Shown one piece after another: positions 36,562 through 48,695 of a stretch of 64,000 nucleotides of DNA. Source of the stretch: Omphalotus guepiniiformis (lineage: Eukaryota > Basidiomycota > Agaricomycetes > Agaricales > Omphalotaceae). The notes beneath the pieces were generated by a model that ran no database searches, was not told the origin of the DNA, and worked only from the letters and a program-made list of their open reading frames with translations. The stretch spans positions 1,054,001 through 1,118,000 of the forward strand of contig JAQOOI010000021.1 in assembly GCA_028554645.1 (NCBI GenBank), written 5' to 3'. Positions within the stretch are counted from its first letter, which is position 1; every line of letters begins with the position of its first letter. The translations under genes and the position numbers were made by a program.

Positions 36562-39438
36562 ATGTTTAAACGCGTCAAGTCGAAACCCACTCAACGTACA
36601 CGAAGTACTTCTCCTGACCGTGATGCCGAAGCTGGACTCACGCCTTCTATATCTACCGATACCGTGACGGAAAGAGAGGAATCACCGCTGTCAGCAGTGA
36701 AGAAAGCCAAGGAACGAGTGAAGAAGTCGAAACCCAAGTCGAAGCTCAGTTTTGGTGGAGAGGAAGAGGTGAGCTTTGTCAATCTTACTGGAGTCTATGA
36801 TACTCATTGGAACCACGAAGGATTCTGGAGGAGAAGTGTTTCAATTGAAGAAATCGAGTTTGAGTCGAAAACTGACTTTGGGCAAACACCCCGCGTAAGC
36901 TGCAGTTTCATTCGTTCCTACGTGGATCTTGCATAACCGAATTTTATTATAGAAATATTCCAGAAAATCTCGATCAAGCCACTATCTCTCCTCACCGCGG
37001 ACCAACTTACGACCAAGCATACCTCAATGAACTCAAGAAGAGCACACCATCTTCTCGGCAGCCTCCAGCTGCAGACGCTTACGATGCTGATGTATCTATG
37101 GACCTAGGAGATGTCTCCATGACTACTGTGGAGACTGTAGATGTCTTCCAAGCTGGTGAGTGACATTCCCCCTTGACAATACCGGGTATTGAGTGTCCTT
37201 GACTCAGAACCAGAAACCGTCATCCACTCCGAATCGTCTATCAAACAAGCGAAAGATCGAAGAGAGCGGGCACGAGTGTCGCAGACCTCTGGACAGGATG
37301 ATTACATTTCTCTCTCAGTAACCCGAAGAGAGGATCAGGGACCTCACCCGGAGAGTAGGTTAGTCAGAGAAGAGGATGAATTAGGCGAAGGCGACGATGG
37401 TTAGTATCATCTGTTCCTTGAAGCATTGTTTGATTTACATCAGTGTATCCGCAGAATTTGCCGAGTACACAAGCGCTCAAGAACGAATAGCACTGGGAAA
37501 GAAGTCGCGAAAAATAGAAGCCAGTAAACGTAGAGAGTTGATGAAAGAGTTGATTTCCGATGTGTAGGTGCCCGTTCGTGTTTTTTCTTAACATCCTGCT
37601 GAGAAGATATTTCAGTGCTGAGGATGAAGAATCTGCCGAATGGGAACAAGAGCAACTACGCCGAGGGGGGCATATACCATCTGATTCCCCTTCATCGGCA
37701 AAAGCAAAAGTCAAAGAAGTGTATAGGCCTGCGCCCAGTACGTTTTAAATCTTATGTTTGACTGTAGTCCTCAACCCGTTGTCTTCATTAGTACCGCCAG
37801 CAGCCCCTATACCCTCCCTTGGGCCTGCACTTTCCCGTTTGACTCAACAGTTAGCTCAGTTAACTACTTCTCATGCAACCAACACAGCCGCCTTGAACAC
37901 TCTTGCTCAGGAACGTGAGCAAGTCGACGAAAGGGAGAAGGAAATGCGGGTATTGGTCGAAAGAGCCGAAGAAAAGAGGGCTTGGTTCAATTCTTTCAGG
38001 GATTGGGTTGAGAGTGTTGCTGCATTCTTGGATGAAAAGGTCAGTCTATTGTACAGTTTGTATGCACGTCATGCTAATAGTCGAACCTTAGTACCCACTT
38101 CTAGAAGAACTCGAAGAGGAACACGTTTCTCTACTGAAAGAACGTTTCAATATGATATCTAAACGCAGGGAACAAGACGATGAAGAAGATTTGTCTGCGT
38201 TTCTTGGTCCCCTCCCTGTTGCGCCACCTTCACACGACGAGATGGATGATACCGATGAACTCGGACGATCGATTCCAAAGCCCGATCCCCCTGCGCTTAG
38301 GCGAGAACGTCAGGAAGCCCGTTCTGTTCGCTACCATAGACAGCAGGAATACGGCTCAGTGGACGAGGAAGGGTATTGGACGGACTCTGAGTTGTCACCA
38401 TCAGATGAGACTGCTTATCGCACGGCTCTGGCATCGGTTGCCACCCGAACTCATGACATTCTGTCCGACGTCAAATCCAAGGAGTTTTTGGACCCAGCGA
38501 AGGGAAGGTGGAGTATGTGGCGTGAGCGATATTCAGATAGTTATGTTGCGGCGTTTGGTGGACTCGGAGTTGTCAGTGCATGGGAGTTTTGGGCAAGGTT
38601 GGAGTCTGTCGGTTGGAATTTCATCGAGGTTTGTGACTTTTTCTTCACGAATTTCTGTTGTTCATGTACGCATTTTCGCAATAGGAACCGAAAAGTTTGG
38701 ATAGTTTTAGGTGGTATCATGGCTTGTACCAATACTGTCGACCCGGGAATGTTGAGGAAGAGGACAGAGAGTTCGGCCCCGAAGGCGATCTTGTATCGTC
38801 GATGGTCTCGACTGCAATTCTCCCGAGATTGACTAAACTTATCGAGGGTGGAGCGCTCGACGTGTATTCTTCGAAGCACATCAGAAGAGCAATCGATTTG
38901 GCGGAAGAGATTGAGGCTACCGTTACCGATCTTGAGCAGGGAAATCTTAAACTCCAGGTTCGTCATGTCCAACAGTGCATTTTTCAGGATACTAATCAAG
39001 CCGACATATAACCTTCCAGGCTTTCTTAAAGAGCATCATCATATGCTTTGATCAAGCGATATCAGAAACACTATCCCTCTTCTCCAAGTATACATCAGCA
39101 GCTGTGTCTCGAGGTGCTCATCCATTTGACCCGGAGGCTATACCTGCTAGACAAAGATTTCTGGCTCGTCAAGTGAAGCTCCTCACAAATCTTCTGAGGT
39201 GGAGAAAGTTCACTGGAGAACGTTTTGGCGCTGGACAGCTGGCTACGAAGCTCATCGACGGCTCTTTACTTGGTGTCGCTGATGGTGGCTGGGAAGTAGG
39301 AGGTGAAGACGCTGTCAAGAAGGTGAGTTCCTTGTCGTTGTCCCAGTACTAGTCTATAAAACCATTTCTGCTCAGGTTGCGGTGATGCTACCCAAGGAGC
39401 TGATCACGCCCGGCATCAAGTCGAGGCTAAATTTGTAG
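36562..39438 (+). CDS. GCFC-domain protein (PAXBP1/GCF-like splicing factor)
   Basis: About nine exons run from MFKRVKSKPTQRTRS to the end KELITPGIKSRLNL. The N-terminal region carries the family signature GEVFQLKKSSLSRKLTL (around 36840-36895) and DLDQ-like NIPENLDQATISPHRGPTYDQ. A coiled coil follows (LTQQLAQLTTSHATNTAAL to VLVERAEEKRAWFNSF). The GCFC domain follows, with DILSDVKSKEFLDPAKGRW, YVAAFGGLGVVSAWEFWARLE, FRWYHGLYQY and ILPRLTKLIEGGALDVYS. Family members associate with the late spliceosome and its disassembly machinery in the nucleus. The exon ending FIE joins to EPKSLDSFRWYHGL across a short intron at ~38628-38683. Confidence in the family is high, but the exact exon set is approximate. 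Confidence 0.85.
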
Positions 39439-40007
39439 TAGTTGGCAATTCTAGTCTGCTCTATGTCTTCTTTGCCCGGATTCAAGTCTAGACTGTTAAG
39501 TCGTCCACTCATGGTCGGCAACTAGGACATGATGGATATAATCGAGGTGATTCAGTCTGGTTCAATAACTATAATCCTGCACCTGTTGATTTATTAGTAC
39601 GCTTGATAGCTCATATCACAGCCAGCATTGCGGACGACTTTTGTTTTGCATTCGGGGCAGATAATTAAGATCGATTAATACGATTTGGCGAGTTGCACGT
39701 TTTATTATCCCAAGTTGTCAGTGCCCGCATCCTTCAGGTTGCCCTCTCACACTGTCAACTTCTGGTACACTCGTAGAACCAATCTTCGAAGCCTCATGAC
39801 CCGCACAGTACACGTTTTACGTCGTGAATACCCTTAGCTGCGCGTGGCTCGTTCCGCTGTCGAACATTCATCATCGCATATATTATGTACGAGTAAAGGA
39901 GATCTCCTACAATGATATACCCATCTCTATCAAATCATCTGGTCTAATCCCGAACAATAAGTTACGAAGGTGACAACAAATACGCAAAAAATGAGGAAAA
40001 TGACGAG
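39439..40007. other. Intergenic: convergent 3' regions of GCFC and CET1 genes
   Basis: No coding signal seen. Confidence 0.6.
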
Positions 40008-41166
40008 CTAGTGCCAACCGTCGTTGGCATTCCTCACTAGTATACGCGTATTATTGACGAATGCACGTATTAGCTCATCAAAAGCACTGCGCTCGTGCTC
40101 AGAGACATTCATATCACCCCGTTTTGCAGCTGCGGAGAGAAGCAGACCGGGTCTGGCAATTTCAACCTCGAGCTCATGGAGTATTTCAGGCTAGAGGTCA
40201 AAGCGTGAATAAACAGACGTTGATATCAAGGCAGAACCGAAACCCACAGGGCCACCAGAAGGACTAGACGACGTGACTTGAGTAAGGTCAATGTTGAATT
40301 CTTCATGCGAATAACTCATCCTATCTTTTCTACGTGCAAATGAGGCTGACCCGACCGGATGTGATACTAGTAACAGAGTAATTAGGGATTAGGGATGGTG
40401 TTGCGATACCGACAACTGGTCGCTCACCGGGTATTTCCAGGTTGACGCTGACTCTCCAATCGGCAGCCCGTTTCGGGCTGTAGATATTCAGATCGCCCAA
40501 GCGTACTTTCCGCATACATTCCAAGACTTGCCCTGATTTTTCATCGCGGGTGACCCTTATTTTGTCCTTATCATGAGTATTTTCGGAAGGATAGAACGAG
40601 TCTATGAGGTAGAGGTGGTGATAGTCCAGCGGAGTACTTGATGCATATCCGGGCTGAGAAGATGTAGTCTTGAGATTGTTGAGTAATGTATTGAAATGCC
40701 GGTGTTGGTGCTTCGCAGAGGGTGTATGAGATAACGGAGAAGAGACTATTGCAATAAGATCCGACGTACAGCAGTCATATTTGACTCAAATCTGCATTCG
40801 AGAGAGTCTGGTTGGAGAACTAGCAGACCGCGCAATTAAGTCACTTCTGTCTCTCTCCGCTAGAGAGCTGTGCACACACATACTCGTCTCAACAAGGACG
40901 GGCAGCTTTAATCGCTGCCCCCCTCTTTCTCTCTCTTTCAAGAGACCAATTTTCGCTTCAACCTCAACATTTCCAGGTATGTCCGGTCTGGTACTGATCA
41001 TATGGTGAACGAAGTCTGCAATTTCCTTGATGAATTCATCAAGTGGTTCGACGCCAAGGATAGAGAGCGAAAGAGGTGGTAGTACTGAATCAGAAGTTGG
41101 CATGATGGATTTCGTACTGCTGTCCGTCTGTGAATGCCTCACGCGTTTTTGAGGAGGTCCTTCCAT
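40008..41166 (-). CDS. CET1: mRNA 5'-triphosphatase (capping enzyme beta subunit, Cet1 type)
   Basis: Six or so exons build a tunnel-fold RNA triphosphatase that removes the gamma phosphate from nascent mRNA, the first step of capping. The metal-binding glutamate strand is VEVEAKIGLLKER (near 40935-40975). The middle reads LECRFESNM, HQHRHFNTLLNNL and YHHLYLIDSFYP. The basic motif MRKVRLGDLNIYSPKRAADWRVSVNLE and RRKDRMSYSHEEFNIDLT follow. The C-terminal strand is HELEVEIARPGLLL with a second glutamate pair, and FVNNTRILVRNANDGWH ends the protein. This fold is specific to fungi and protists and differs from the animal cysteine phosphatase. The last exon has no ATG, so it lies beneath an unrelated antisense frame. 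Confidence 0.92.
40379..40399 (+). repeat. Telomere-like TTAGGGA pair inside a CET1 intron
   Basis: The + strand reads aattagggattagggatgg, two copies of a 7-bp unit containing TTAGGG. It sits in an intron of the triphosphatase gene. Two copies are too few to call an interstitial telomere. Confidence 0.4.
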
Positions 41167-42272
41167 CGAGTCAAAGCAAGAAAAGGAGGCTGAGATTCAC
41201 GTGATCTGTATTTGTCGCGTCGTTCTCAGTCTGTCCTTCGACATTTGGAAGTTCATCTGTGTAGTCTATTGCCGCGTTGTGAAAGATAAAGATCAATTGC
41301 ATTTCGTCAAAGGTCACCAAGAACATACATCCACGCTGCGATAAGCTGACGGATCAAGTAATCATCCAGACCATGTGCAGCCACAGAATTTCACTCGCGA
41401 GGATTCAAAACGACTTCGATATCCGCAAGCTTCGAAGCACGAAACCCGTATGTAATACCAGTAGCTGAACAGAATATTCCGTTCCACAACAGATGAATTG
41501 CTTCTTGATGCGACGCAGGATATTATTATATGTACATCTCAGATCATGACGAAAGGTATGTAAACAAACATGAAGAATAATGGTAGTCAGAGTCAGTCAA
41601 AGTACTCTTCAACTTCAACTTGATGATGTAAAGAAGATGAAGCACGGTGAGGAAGTGAGGCGCGAAGGAGAAACCAAGTGTCAGGGTAAGCGGTAAAGAG
41701 CAAGTATTAGCCCAAGAGACAGTATGAGGCTGCCCAGAGGATGCGAATGCATAAGAGAAAAAGGAACAGGATGAAAAGGGGTTGCAAGGGGAATGTGTTT
41801 GAGTGCACTGAGTCAGGGTATCCATGAGATTTGTGTAAAATGAATAATAAATACAAAGATGCCAGGTTGAGTTCGAAGTATCGACGCAAGCGCAACAGCT
41901 GCAGAACGACGCGGGAATAACGAGGAATTCAGCGGTATGGCAGAAGGAATGAATGACATAACACGAGTAATCAAAACCTCATGAAAGCAAGCACGCAAAA
42001 TAAGCAAAGCGGCCAAAACACTTTAAGGAAGATAGAAGGAGACGGAAATCATATAGTGCACGGCGATGACAGGGAAGAGTGCTTGGGTCGCCAGGTCGGC
42101 GGTAAATGAAGGAAAAAACCCTTTGTCAAGCTGGACCACTGATATAGCAGGAGCACCCGATAGAGAAATACGCGAATTTTCAACCGAATATGACGGCATG
42201 AAGCACGTAGACCCTCGAGTAAGAAATGCCCTGATTCAGTTCAGGGAATCAGCTCCCCGACAACATCATCAA
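41167..42272. other. Gene-free stretch of 1.1 kb
   Basis: CET1 upstream region and 3' region of the single-pass membrane protein. Minus-strand frames at 41544-41825 and 41813-42016 are hydrophobic but have no start context, no motif and no splice partners. Confidence 0.5.
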
Positions 42273-43564
42273 TCAGAGTGAGGAGCGATTTAGATGCTGC
42301 CTGCGGTGCAACTGACTTCTATCTTGGAGGTATAGAGGACTGGGTTCTGGTTCACGTCTAGCAACAGTATTTGTGGGCGAGACGTGAAGACTCGACTGCA
42401 CACTTGGGGCTCCAGGGGAAGCGCTGCCGACCGAAGACAACGAACTCGCTGCTTGTTCAGCGGAGCCACCAATCGCAGTGGGTTGAGTCTGACTCGTGCT
42501 AGTATGGCCAATGTACCACCCAAGACCGATGCCACCAGCGGCAGCCTGAACATTCAACTTAGGTGAGAGTGAAATTGGCGGGAATAGGAAAAACTTACAA
42601 GTGCAAGAATCAACCCAATAATGAACACCCAGCGAGACATCCTGTTTGTACCATCCTGAGTCTTCCTCAACCAGGAGCTGTTGAAGTATGAATATAAGCT
42701 AGTTTAAAAATAGGGAGAACTGTTCGTACCTTTCCTTCATCGCCTTAGGCTTACTGCTCTCTTCCTTCACAACCATGCTGAAACGTCTCCAGAAATCATC
42801 ACCTCTCTGGCCACGAGAAGGAAGTAGAGTTTCTTCAGTGTTGCTTCGCATGATGGGTTTTTCGTCAAATTTGACATCTTGCCTGGGACGGGCGAAAACG
42901 GGCGTGATGGGAGTCATGGGGGGCTGTAAAGGATGGGGGGCATTCGGCACAGCTATAGGCGAAGGGGAGTTTCCGCTACCGAACATGTGACGCTGTTGTT
43001 GAGCTTCCATGGCGGTTTCGAAAGGATTGCTGAGCACGTCAATTTGAAGACCGGGACCTTGACGAACTGCTGGAACAGCAGCTGGCTCTGGCCGAGCAAT
43101 ATTAAGAGCCTGTATAGGAGCAGCGTAGCCTGGACGAGGAGAAGCAATGTATTGAGGTGGTGGTGTTGGGGTATTTCGGCGCGCGCCAGTCGCTGCGGCT
43201 AACATAGCGTGTTTCGAAGCTTCTACCTCTTTTGGAGAAGGCGAAGCAATGGGGTTTTTATGGATGTCATCTTCATCTTCATCGTCGTCCATAGCGCCAT
43301 TCATAAAACCTGACCCTAGGGCACCCAAGCCTGACTGACGATTTGCTGCGGAGTCAGTGAGGTAGTTGTCATAGCTGCGTTTCAATAGTTTACATAGCAT
43401 TAGTTAAATTTCGTTCAATATGAGAAAGCAACTAACACATTGTACGCAGAAGTTCTTTTGTTTGGGTCTACAGGAGCAGGTTGACGAAGTCTTCGTTGAG
43501 GATGATTGGGAGTCTCGTAAAAAGACTCTGGTTCGTCTGTTGCATACGGAGGCCTCGGTGCCAT
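42273..43564 (-). CDS. Single-pass membrane protein with Pro-rich cytosolic part, function unknown
   Basis: Four exons start at 43564 (MAPRPPYATDEPESFYETPNH) and continue in frame through YNVYDNYLTDSAANRQ, an acidic patch (DDDEDEDD), a long Pro/Ala-rich region (TPTPPPQYIASPRPGYAAP to PLQPPMTPITPVFARP), and WRRFSMVVKEES. A hydrophobic helix crosses an exon junction (SRWVFIIGLILAL + LNVQAAAGG) and the C-terminus is Ser/Thr-rich (SSLSSVGSASPGAPS). There is no signal peptide, so a C-out tail-type single-span protein is likely. I do not recognise the family. All three introns are canonical and in phase, so the gene itself is convincing. Confidence 0.72.
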
Positions 43565-43921
43565 TGAAGAAGTCTAAGAGGTGTTAAATAGAAAAGAATG
43601 TCGAGGTAAAGGGAGCGGAAGCCTCGCAAGGCAAGGCAGGAGAAATGTCGAAGTAAGGAGGAAGAGATAAAACAAGAGCGATTTTGTCACACGTCGTCAC
43701 GTTGCAACCTCAATCTTCTCAGTTCAGCTGAGTTCTGATCCCGGTAACCTCGCTTATTATCTCCGCGCCCTTCTTGAAATTCTCAGAAGTGGCAAAATCT
43801 ATAGTACATAGAGAGAAGTCTGAGTATACAGAGCATACATAAGTATATGTATATCATTCTGCTAAGCATCAACGAGCATGAAGCGAGACTCTAGTTCTAT
43901 CTGTGTCTTGAGCCAAGTTAT

Positions 43922-44212
43922 TCATAAGTATAGATTACTATACACATCATCAAAGTGGCCTCCGATGGCATCAGTGAATATCGAGGTAACGATGTCGACG
44001 TACTTGCATAAGGACTCTGTCAATTTGAAATTCGGGCTACATTCACTTGCAAGTTGCCAGTGGCAAGAAGGACAGAGTCCAATTATTCGAGGCTGAACAG
44101 TTGGATGTCTTCGAGGCCCGAGGAGCACGTTCATATACAAACTTCGAGAGCGGTTGCTCTCCATTCGCCCGACCCTCCTGGATACTTCAAACAAGAGGCG
44201 GCCGTTGAACAA
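43922..44212 (-). CDS. Doubtful open frame with a CPSCHW motif
   Basis: A 96-codon ATG-started frame lies alone in a gene-poor stretch. It has MFNGRLLFEVSRRVGRMESNRS at its start and RIIGLCPSCHWQLASE in the middle, the only feature hinting at a folded (zinc-binding-like) protein. No flanking exons were found. It may be a relic or chance frame. Confidence 0.2.
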   Translation of the reverse strand: MFNGRLLFEVSRRVGRMESNRSRSLYMNVLLGPRRHPTVQPRIIGLCPSCHWQLASECSPNFKLTESLCKYVDIVTSIFTDAIGGHFDDVYSNLYL

Positions 44213-45389
44213 GCGTCGTGAGGGATGGGATACAGCAGCTCTGAAATTTTCAGGGAGGTTGAGTAATTGCTCTTGACATTTTATAATTGCGGACGCTCCC
44301 AGCTTATTGATGTAGAGTAGTGTAGAGTACGCTCGTCAGCGACGCTCGCCACGATAGGTCCGCGATATGGTGGGTTATTCAAGTCGTGCCCGTACGGAAC
44401 CACAGCACACCATTGCTAGTGACAGACTATGATGGGGTCACCATCACGGTGCCGGGAATCGGCGTACAGCACGCATTGATTTCGTCAAAAGGCATACACC
44501 CACGTAATTCATTGGGAAAGTGCGAGGCAAGCGTCCTGCTCGAATCGACGCGGGGCCTATAGACATAAGAAATGGGTGAAGCAGCTTCGCAAGGTCTGGG
44601 CCAACGGCTTGCGCGTGTGATTAGTATAAAGTTCTGGTAAGGTTCCTAACCTCGTATTTAGAGCGAAGGCTAATCCCACCCCTAAGCTCCAGTGACAGAA
44701 CCAAAAGGCATGATAATCCTAGATCTGCAGCTCCAGTCTAGTCAGATGGCAATCACGGATTGGCTGAATCCTGGGACTTTGCATTCGCCATATCCGCGAG
44801 GTCTAAAACTGCATCATGGACTAGCTAGATATATTAACTTCCTGCCAATAGACACGCACTGGGGGGCCGACAACGTCGTGCGCAGAAGCAAGAAGAGCAC
44901 AATCTATTGGGAGCCCGGAGCATGGAGTGTGGTCGAGAAGTTCTCATCCTCGAACTCTTCGAATGAGAAAAGTTGAGTACTTCGCTAGAGAAAAGAAGTG
45001 ATGCTGGGCTGTAGCAAAGCTCGGCAGTAATGTGGAATAGTGCTGAGCAGCCGAAGAAAGGTATAGCGAAACAGCCGGAAAGGCTTGCGCGTCCCCCGCG
45101 AAGACGGCGAAGCTTGCGGACTGGAGTGAGCACCTGGCTCTCAAGATACTTCTGCATACGGCAAATATCTGACACGCACGTAGAAAGCCCTTTCCAGCTA
45201 AATTACTATCAGATGTAAGTGAACATCATTCTATTGGATGTCATATCTATTGAATGTTCGTAGTGAGCAACGATTTGCCAGACATCACTCTCCATCATCG
45301 TTCTGTGATACATAGGACACCGGGAAAAAATCGAGCTGACCTTCATCCCGATATTCTTGGCCGACTCTATACGACCTAGTTGGGGGCAC

Positions 45390-45427
45390 TTTGCGTCGTT
45401 AGCAGGTATTTGCGTCGTTAGCAGGTA
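45390..45427. repeat. Perfect 19-bp tandem duplication
   Basis: tttgcgtcgttagcaggta occurs twice back to back in non-coding sequence, with no mismatch. It looks like a recent slippage or repair duplication. Confidence 0.9.
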
Positions 45428-46727
45428 GAAGAGACAGTCATCGACGAACCCTGGATCTTGATATACACACTGAACGTGGGTTAAAGACACTCTCTGAACC
45501 TCTGAGCAAAAAGCTACATGTTGGCCCTGCGAAAGGCCGATCAAAAGCCAGGACTTGTGGAAAGTAAGTCAGGGTCTCGCCTCTTTTCTTTACAAGCATG
45601 TAAACCATCAGTTTCTGACACGCAGAGTCTGTACAAACGATCGGCACTGACCTATATTGTGTCGTCAAGAGATATGTATATATCTTCTTTCGCGTCTCTC
45701 CGGAATATTCATATCATGTGCAATAACATGTCGCTCTATAACGAGCACAAAATCAACACGCTCTTAGCTCAGAAGCTTCGAGACGGAAAAACTACGCCCT
45801 TATGGGATAGATGTGTGGCCACGACGGATCTGTACGCAAGAGCTTATCAGCTTCCTCTAAATGAAATGTCAAACACAACGTCCCACTGAACCCACGTTAT
45901 AAATTGCAAAGACACGAGTATTGTCAGGCATACAATTCAGGAAAGATATTGTCTGATAATGAAAATCAGTGCCTATTCAAGTCTATTGAATACGCACACC
46001 ACCAAGAAGGTCATTGCAATGAGGCACAGGTCGCCGGGATCATATCGACGTTGACTATGCGATGTCGCTGGCGGTGCTCCTTTGCGATTGTAGTTTCTTG
46101 TCATCCATCAAACCTCGAGCCTGTGTATCAGTGATTTTTGCAGATTACTCTTTGTCCATGTTGACTGTCTTTCTCGCCCGACTCGACTAGCATCAGTGCA
46201 GGATCAGAACGAACAGGCCGCGAGGATCACGAAGCAGATGGGCAGACTATGTAGTGGATTCGATTTTGTTCGACCAAGAACTTCGTGAAATCTGAGTATC
46301 AAGAATATCGGAGCCAATGAATCGGAATCCGGATAATCATAAATACAGTAGCGAGAGACCTCAGACGCTCACTGCTTCTGAGTCACTCCAGTGCTGATTC
46401 GGCAGAAAAACAAGGACGAAGGATGCGAAAAACATCTTGAATTGATCTTTGCAAGGTCCCGAACCACACGGCCAGCCTGAAACAACATATGAGTACATGT
46501 GAAGCAGAGATTCGCGTCCTGAGGCCTGAGGACCGACAGTCAATGACCGGCGGCTGGGGCCAAGGTCTTGGGGCAAACGCGACAAAAAAGGGCAGAGTGA
46601 CTTATGTCACGGCAGCTAATAGTAGTATACTATTATTACTACACTTTTATAACAGCATACATAAAAAGGATTTACTTACTTCTCAAAGCTTTCCCTCAGA
46701 TGCTCTTCTTGTATCTTTCCCTTCATC

Positions 46728-48695
46728 ATGTCATCGTTGATTTCCTCTCCTATGGACATTTTCCCTGCGGAGATCTTACGTCTCATCTTCGAGCATGGCG
46801 CTGAACTTGAGCAGATTTACAGACACAGTCCGTTCCTTCTTCGGTCGATGAAATCCCCTTCCAAAGACTGTGCTTATTCCCCAGCTTTTCAAATCACAGT
46901 CTCGCATGTCTGTCGTAGATGGCGCAATATTGCAGAAAAGACCCCTTCGTTATGGCACACACTTCACTTCACCAAATTTTCCGACATCGAGAGAGCGCGC
47001 GTATTCTTACGACGTTGTGCTTCGAGCTCTTTCTTGCATGCGAATTCAACTTATCCCCCAGGCTACCTGCTCGACATCCTTATTCTTACTCGGGCCGTGA
47101 AACCTGAGGAGTTGGGCCAGGCCCGTCCACCAAGGCAAAAGGACGACGAGCTGTCAAAGCCTGACTTGGAAGACATCTTCGAGCTTTTGATCCAACATAC
47201 AGCCCGTTGGCGCTCATTCCATCTCAGTGTACAAGATAACCCGTGTAAGTTTGTAGCTCGGCAGGCGCTTGGAAGGGATTGCGGGCGTGCTCCGAATTTG
47301 GAGACCTTGCAGTTGTACCATTTCAAACAATTTGATGATGTCCATGACCTTCACGAGGCGACCGTTAGGGAACCCGTGAAATGCTTCGAGAACCATGCGC
47401 CAAAGTTGAAACATGTCAGCCTCATCGGTGTCAACCTGCCATGGGATGACAGTCCTTACCTCGAAGGCTTAGAGACACTACAGCTAGCACTGCATTTGGA
47501 CAGAGTTCGCCCTTCGTACACGGTTTGGAGCAGGATACTTAGCGGCTCTCCAGAACTAAAAACACTAATTCTTCATTATTCTGGGCCAAAGACTCGTGAC
47601 CAAGATTGGCCCGCCTCTGATGACACTTTGCGCTCTCGCGGCATACTGCTGGCGAATGTCGAGCATCTGAGTCTCATAGGCATGGAGCCCGACTACACAA
47701 GCAGAATTCTGGAGCGCTTGCATTTGCCAAGCGTAAAGGTGCTGTCACTCAACCTGGACTCAGACGCAGGAGACCACACAGAATTTGTGCTTAGATGCAT
47801 TGGCGAGAGCGAGGCATCTCCTTCCAACGATATAGTTGGCTTGGGCCCAGCATTACTACCTTGTCTTAGGAATCTGACCTCGCTCGCGCTCACTGAGCTA
47901 GAATGCAGTCTTCCCGCTTTTAAGCTGCTTCTTAGCACTGCCTGCGAGCTCGAAGAGCTGGATATCGATTTCAAGTATATTGCCCTTAATCCCGGCGAGC
48001 CTTGGGAGGTTTTTGCGCCTTCCGATGAAAAACAGCCCCTGCTGCTCCCGAACCTCCGAGTCTTCAAAATGCGCCACATTTGTGGATCGGATGTCGAGAG
48101 TATTATTAAGTACAGGGAGCTGTACGACCACGAGCGCCATCCAGGGAAGGTCCTTTCGTACTCAACCTCAGCGAACCCTATCAGACTGGACCCGACATAC
48201 AAACAAAGATCAAAATACGTTGTCATGTACAATGAGAAAGGAATGGACGAGAAATTGAAGGAGCTCATCAAATCCGGCTGCTGCTTCCCTATAGATGACA
48301 ACATCGCCCCGGCGTTACACTCACCAGATAATTCTGCGGGTAGGCTGAGAGAGCTTGAGGGACAGCTTGAGGGGTCTGACGTAGGGGCTAAGGCTGAGAA
48401 GGAGATACGAATCGTTTCTTCGACCACTTCGACCACTGACACAACGGACCAGCACTTTGTTTTATGGAAAAAGGTTGAAGTGCTCGGGGAGCCGGATGAA
48501 GAAGCCGAGGATGAGGATGGGGATGGGGATGAAGATGAAGACAACTATGACGATGACGATGGAGATGGGGACGGGGGTGATGAAGGGGACGGGGATGATG
48601 AAGGGGACGAGGACGAAAACCGGAACGAAGATGGGGTTGAGGGCGAAGAATCAGATGTAGTCGAGGATGTTGAAGACGATTGGGATGAGGAATAG
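46728..48695 (+). CDS. F-box-like protein with leucine-rich part and long acidic tail
   Basis: A single intron-less frame of 655 residues, unusual among its heavily interrupted neighbours. Either the ATG at 46728 or the one at 46752 (MDIFPAEILRLIFEHG) may be used. The second begins exactly at the F-box-like motif, which runs to VSHVCRRWRNIAEKTPSLWHTLHF. The middle has irregular leucine-rich segments (LKHVSLIGVNLPW, LETLQLALHLDR, LKTLILHYSG, VKVLSLNLDSD) as in agaric F-box proteins that bind substrates for SCF ubiquitin ligases. The last ~75 residues are almost only Asp/Glu/Gly, encoded by a purine-rich tract at 48485-48690. The substrate cannot be inferred. Confidence 0.82.
   Translation: MSSLISSPMDIFPAEILRLIFEHGAELEQIYRHSPFLLRSMKSPSKDCAYSPAFQITVSHVCRRWRNIAEKTPSLWHTLHFTKFSDIERARVFLRRCASSSFLHANSTYPPGYLLDILILTRAVKPEELGQARPPRQKDDELSKPDLEDIFELLIQHTARWRSFHLSVQDNPCKFVARQALGRDCGRAPNLETLQLYHFKQFDDVHDLHEATVREPVKCFENHAPKLKHVSLIGVNLPWDDSPYLEGLETLQLALHLDRVRPSYTVWSRILSGSPELKTLILHYSGPKTRDQDWPASDDTLRSRGILLANVEHLSLIGMEPDYTSRILERLHLPSVKVLSLNLDSDAGDHTEFVLRCIGESEASPSNDIVGLGPALLPCLRNLTSLALTELECSLPAFKLLLSTACELEELDIDFKYIALNPGEPWEVFAPSDEKQPLLLPNLRVFKMRHICGSDVESIIKYRELYDHERHPGKVLSYSTSANPIRLDPTYKQRSKYVVMYNEKGMDEKLKELIKSGCCFPIDDNIAPALHSPDNSAGRLRELEGQLEGSDVGAKAEKEIRIVSSTTSTTDTTDQHFVLWKKVEVLGEPDEEAEDEDGDGDEDEDNYDDDDGDGDGGDEGDGDDEGDEDENRNEDGVEGEESDVVEDVEDDWDEE

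Larger units (their letters stand above)
43565..46727. other. Gene-poor region of 3.2 kb
   Basis: The longest stretch without a convincing gene. It holds scattered frames of 60-125 codons that do not join through GT-AG introns into a recognisable protein, one doubtful frame with CPSCHW (43922-44212), and a 19-bp tandem duplication (45390-45427). I found no terminal repeats or transposase remnant. Confidence 0.5.

Noticed and set aside
40061..40267. A plus-strand frame downstream of the GCFC gene
   Set aside because: The opposite strand codes the conserved C-terminal exon of the RNA triphosphatase (HELEVEI, FVNNTRILVR).
40379..40399. Interstitial telomere
   Set aside because: Only two 7-bp units, with an extra A, inside an intron.
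47693..48544. A 283-codon minus-strand frame
   Set aside because: Antisense of the F-box gene. Its Ser/Pro start mirrors the acidic tail codons.
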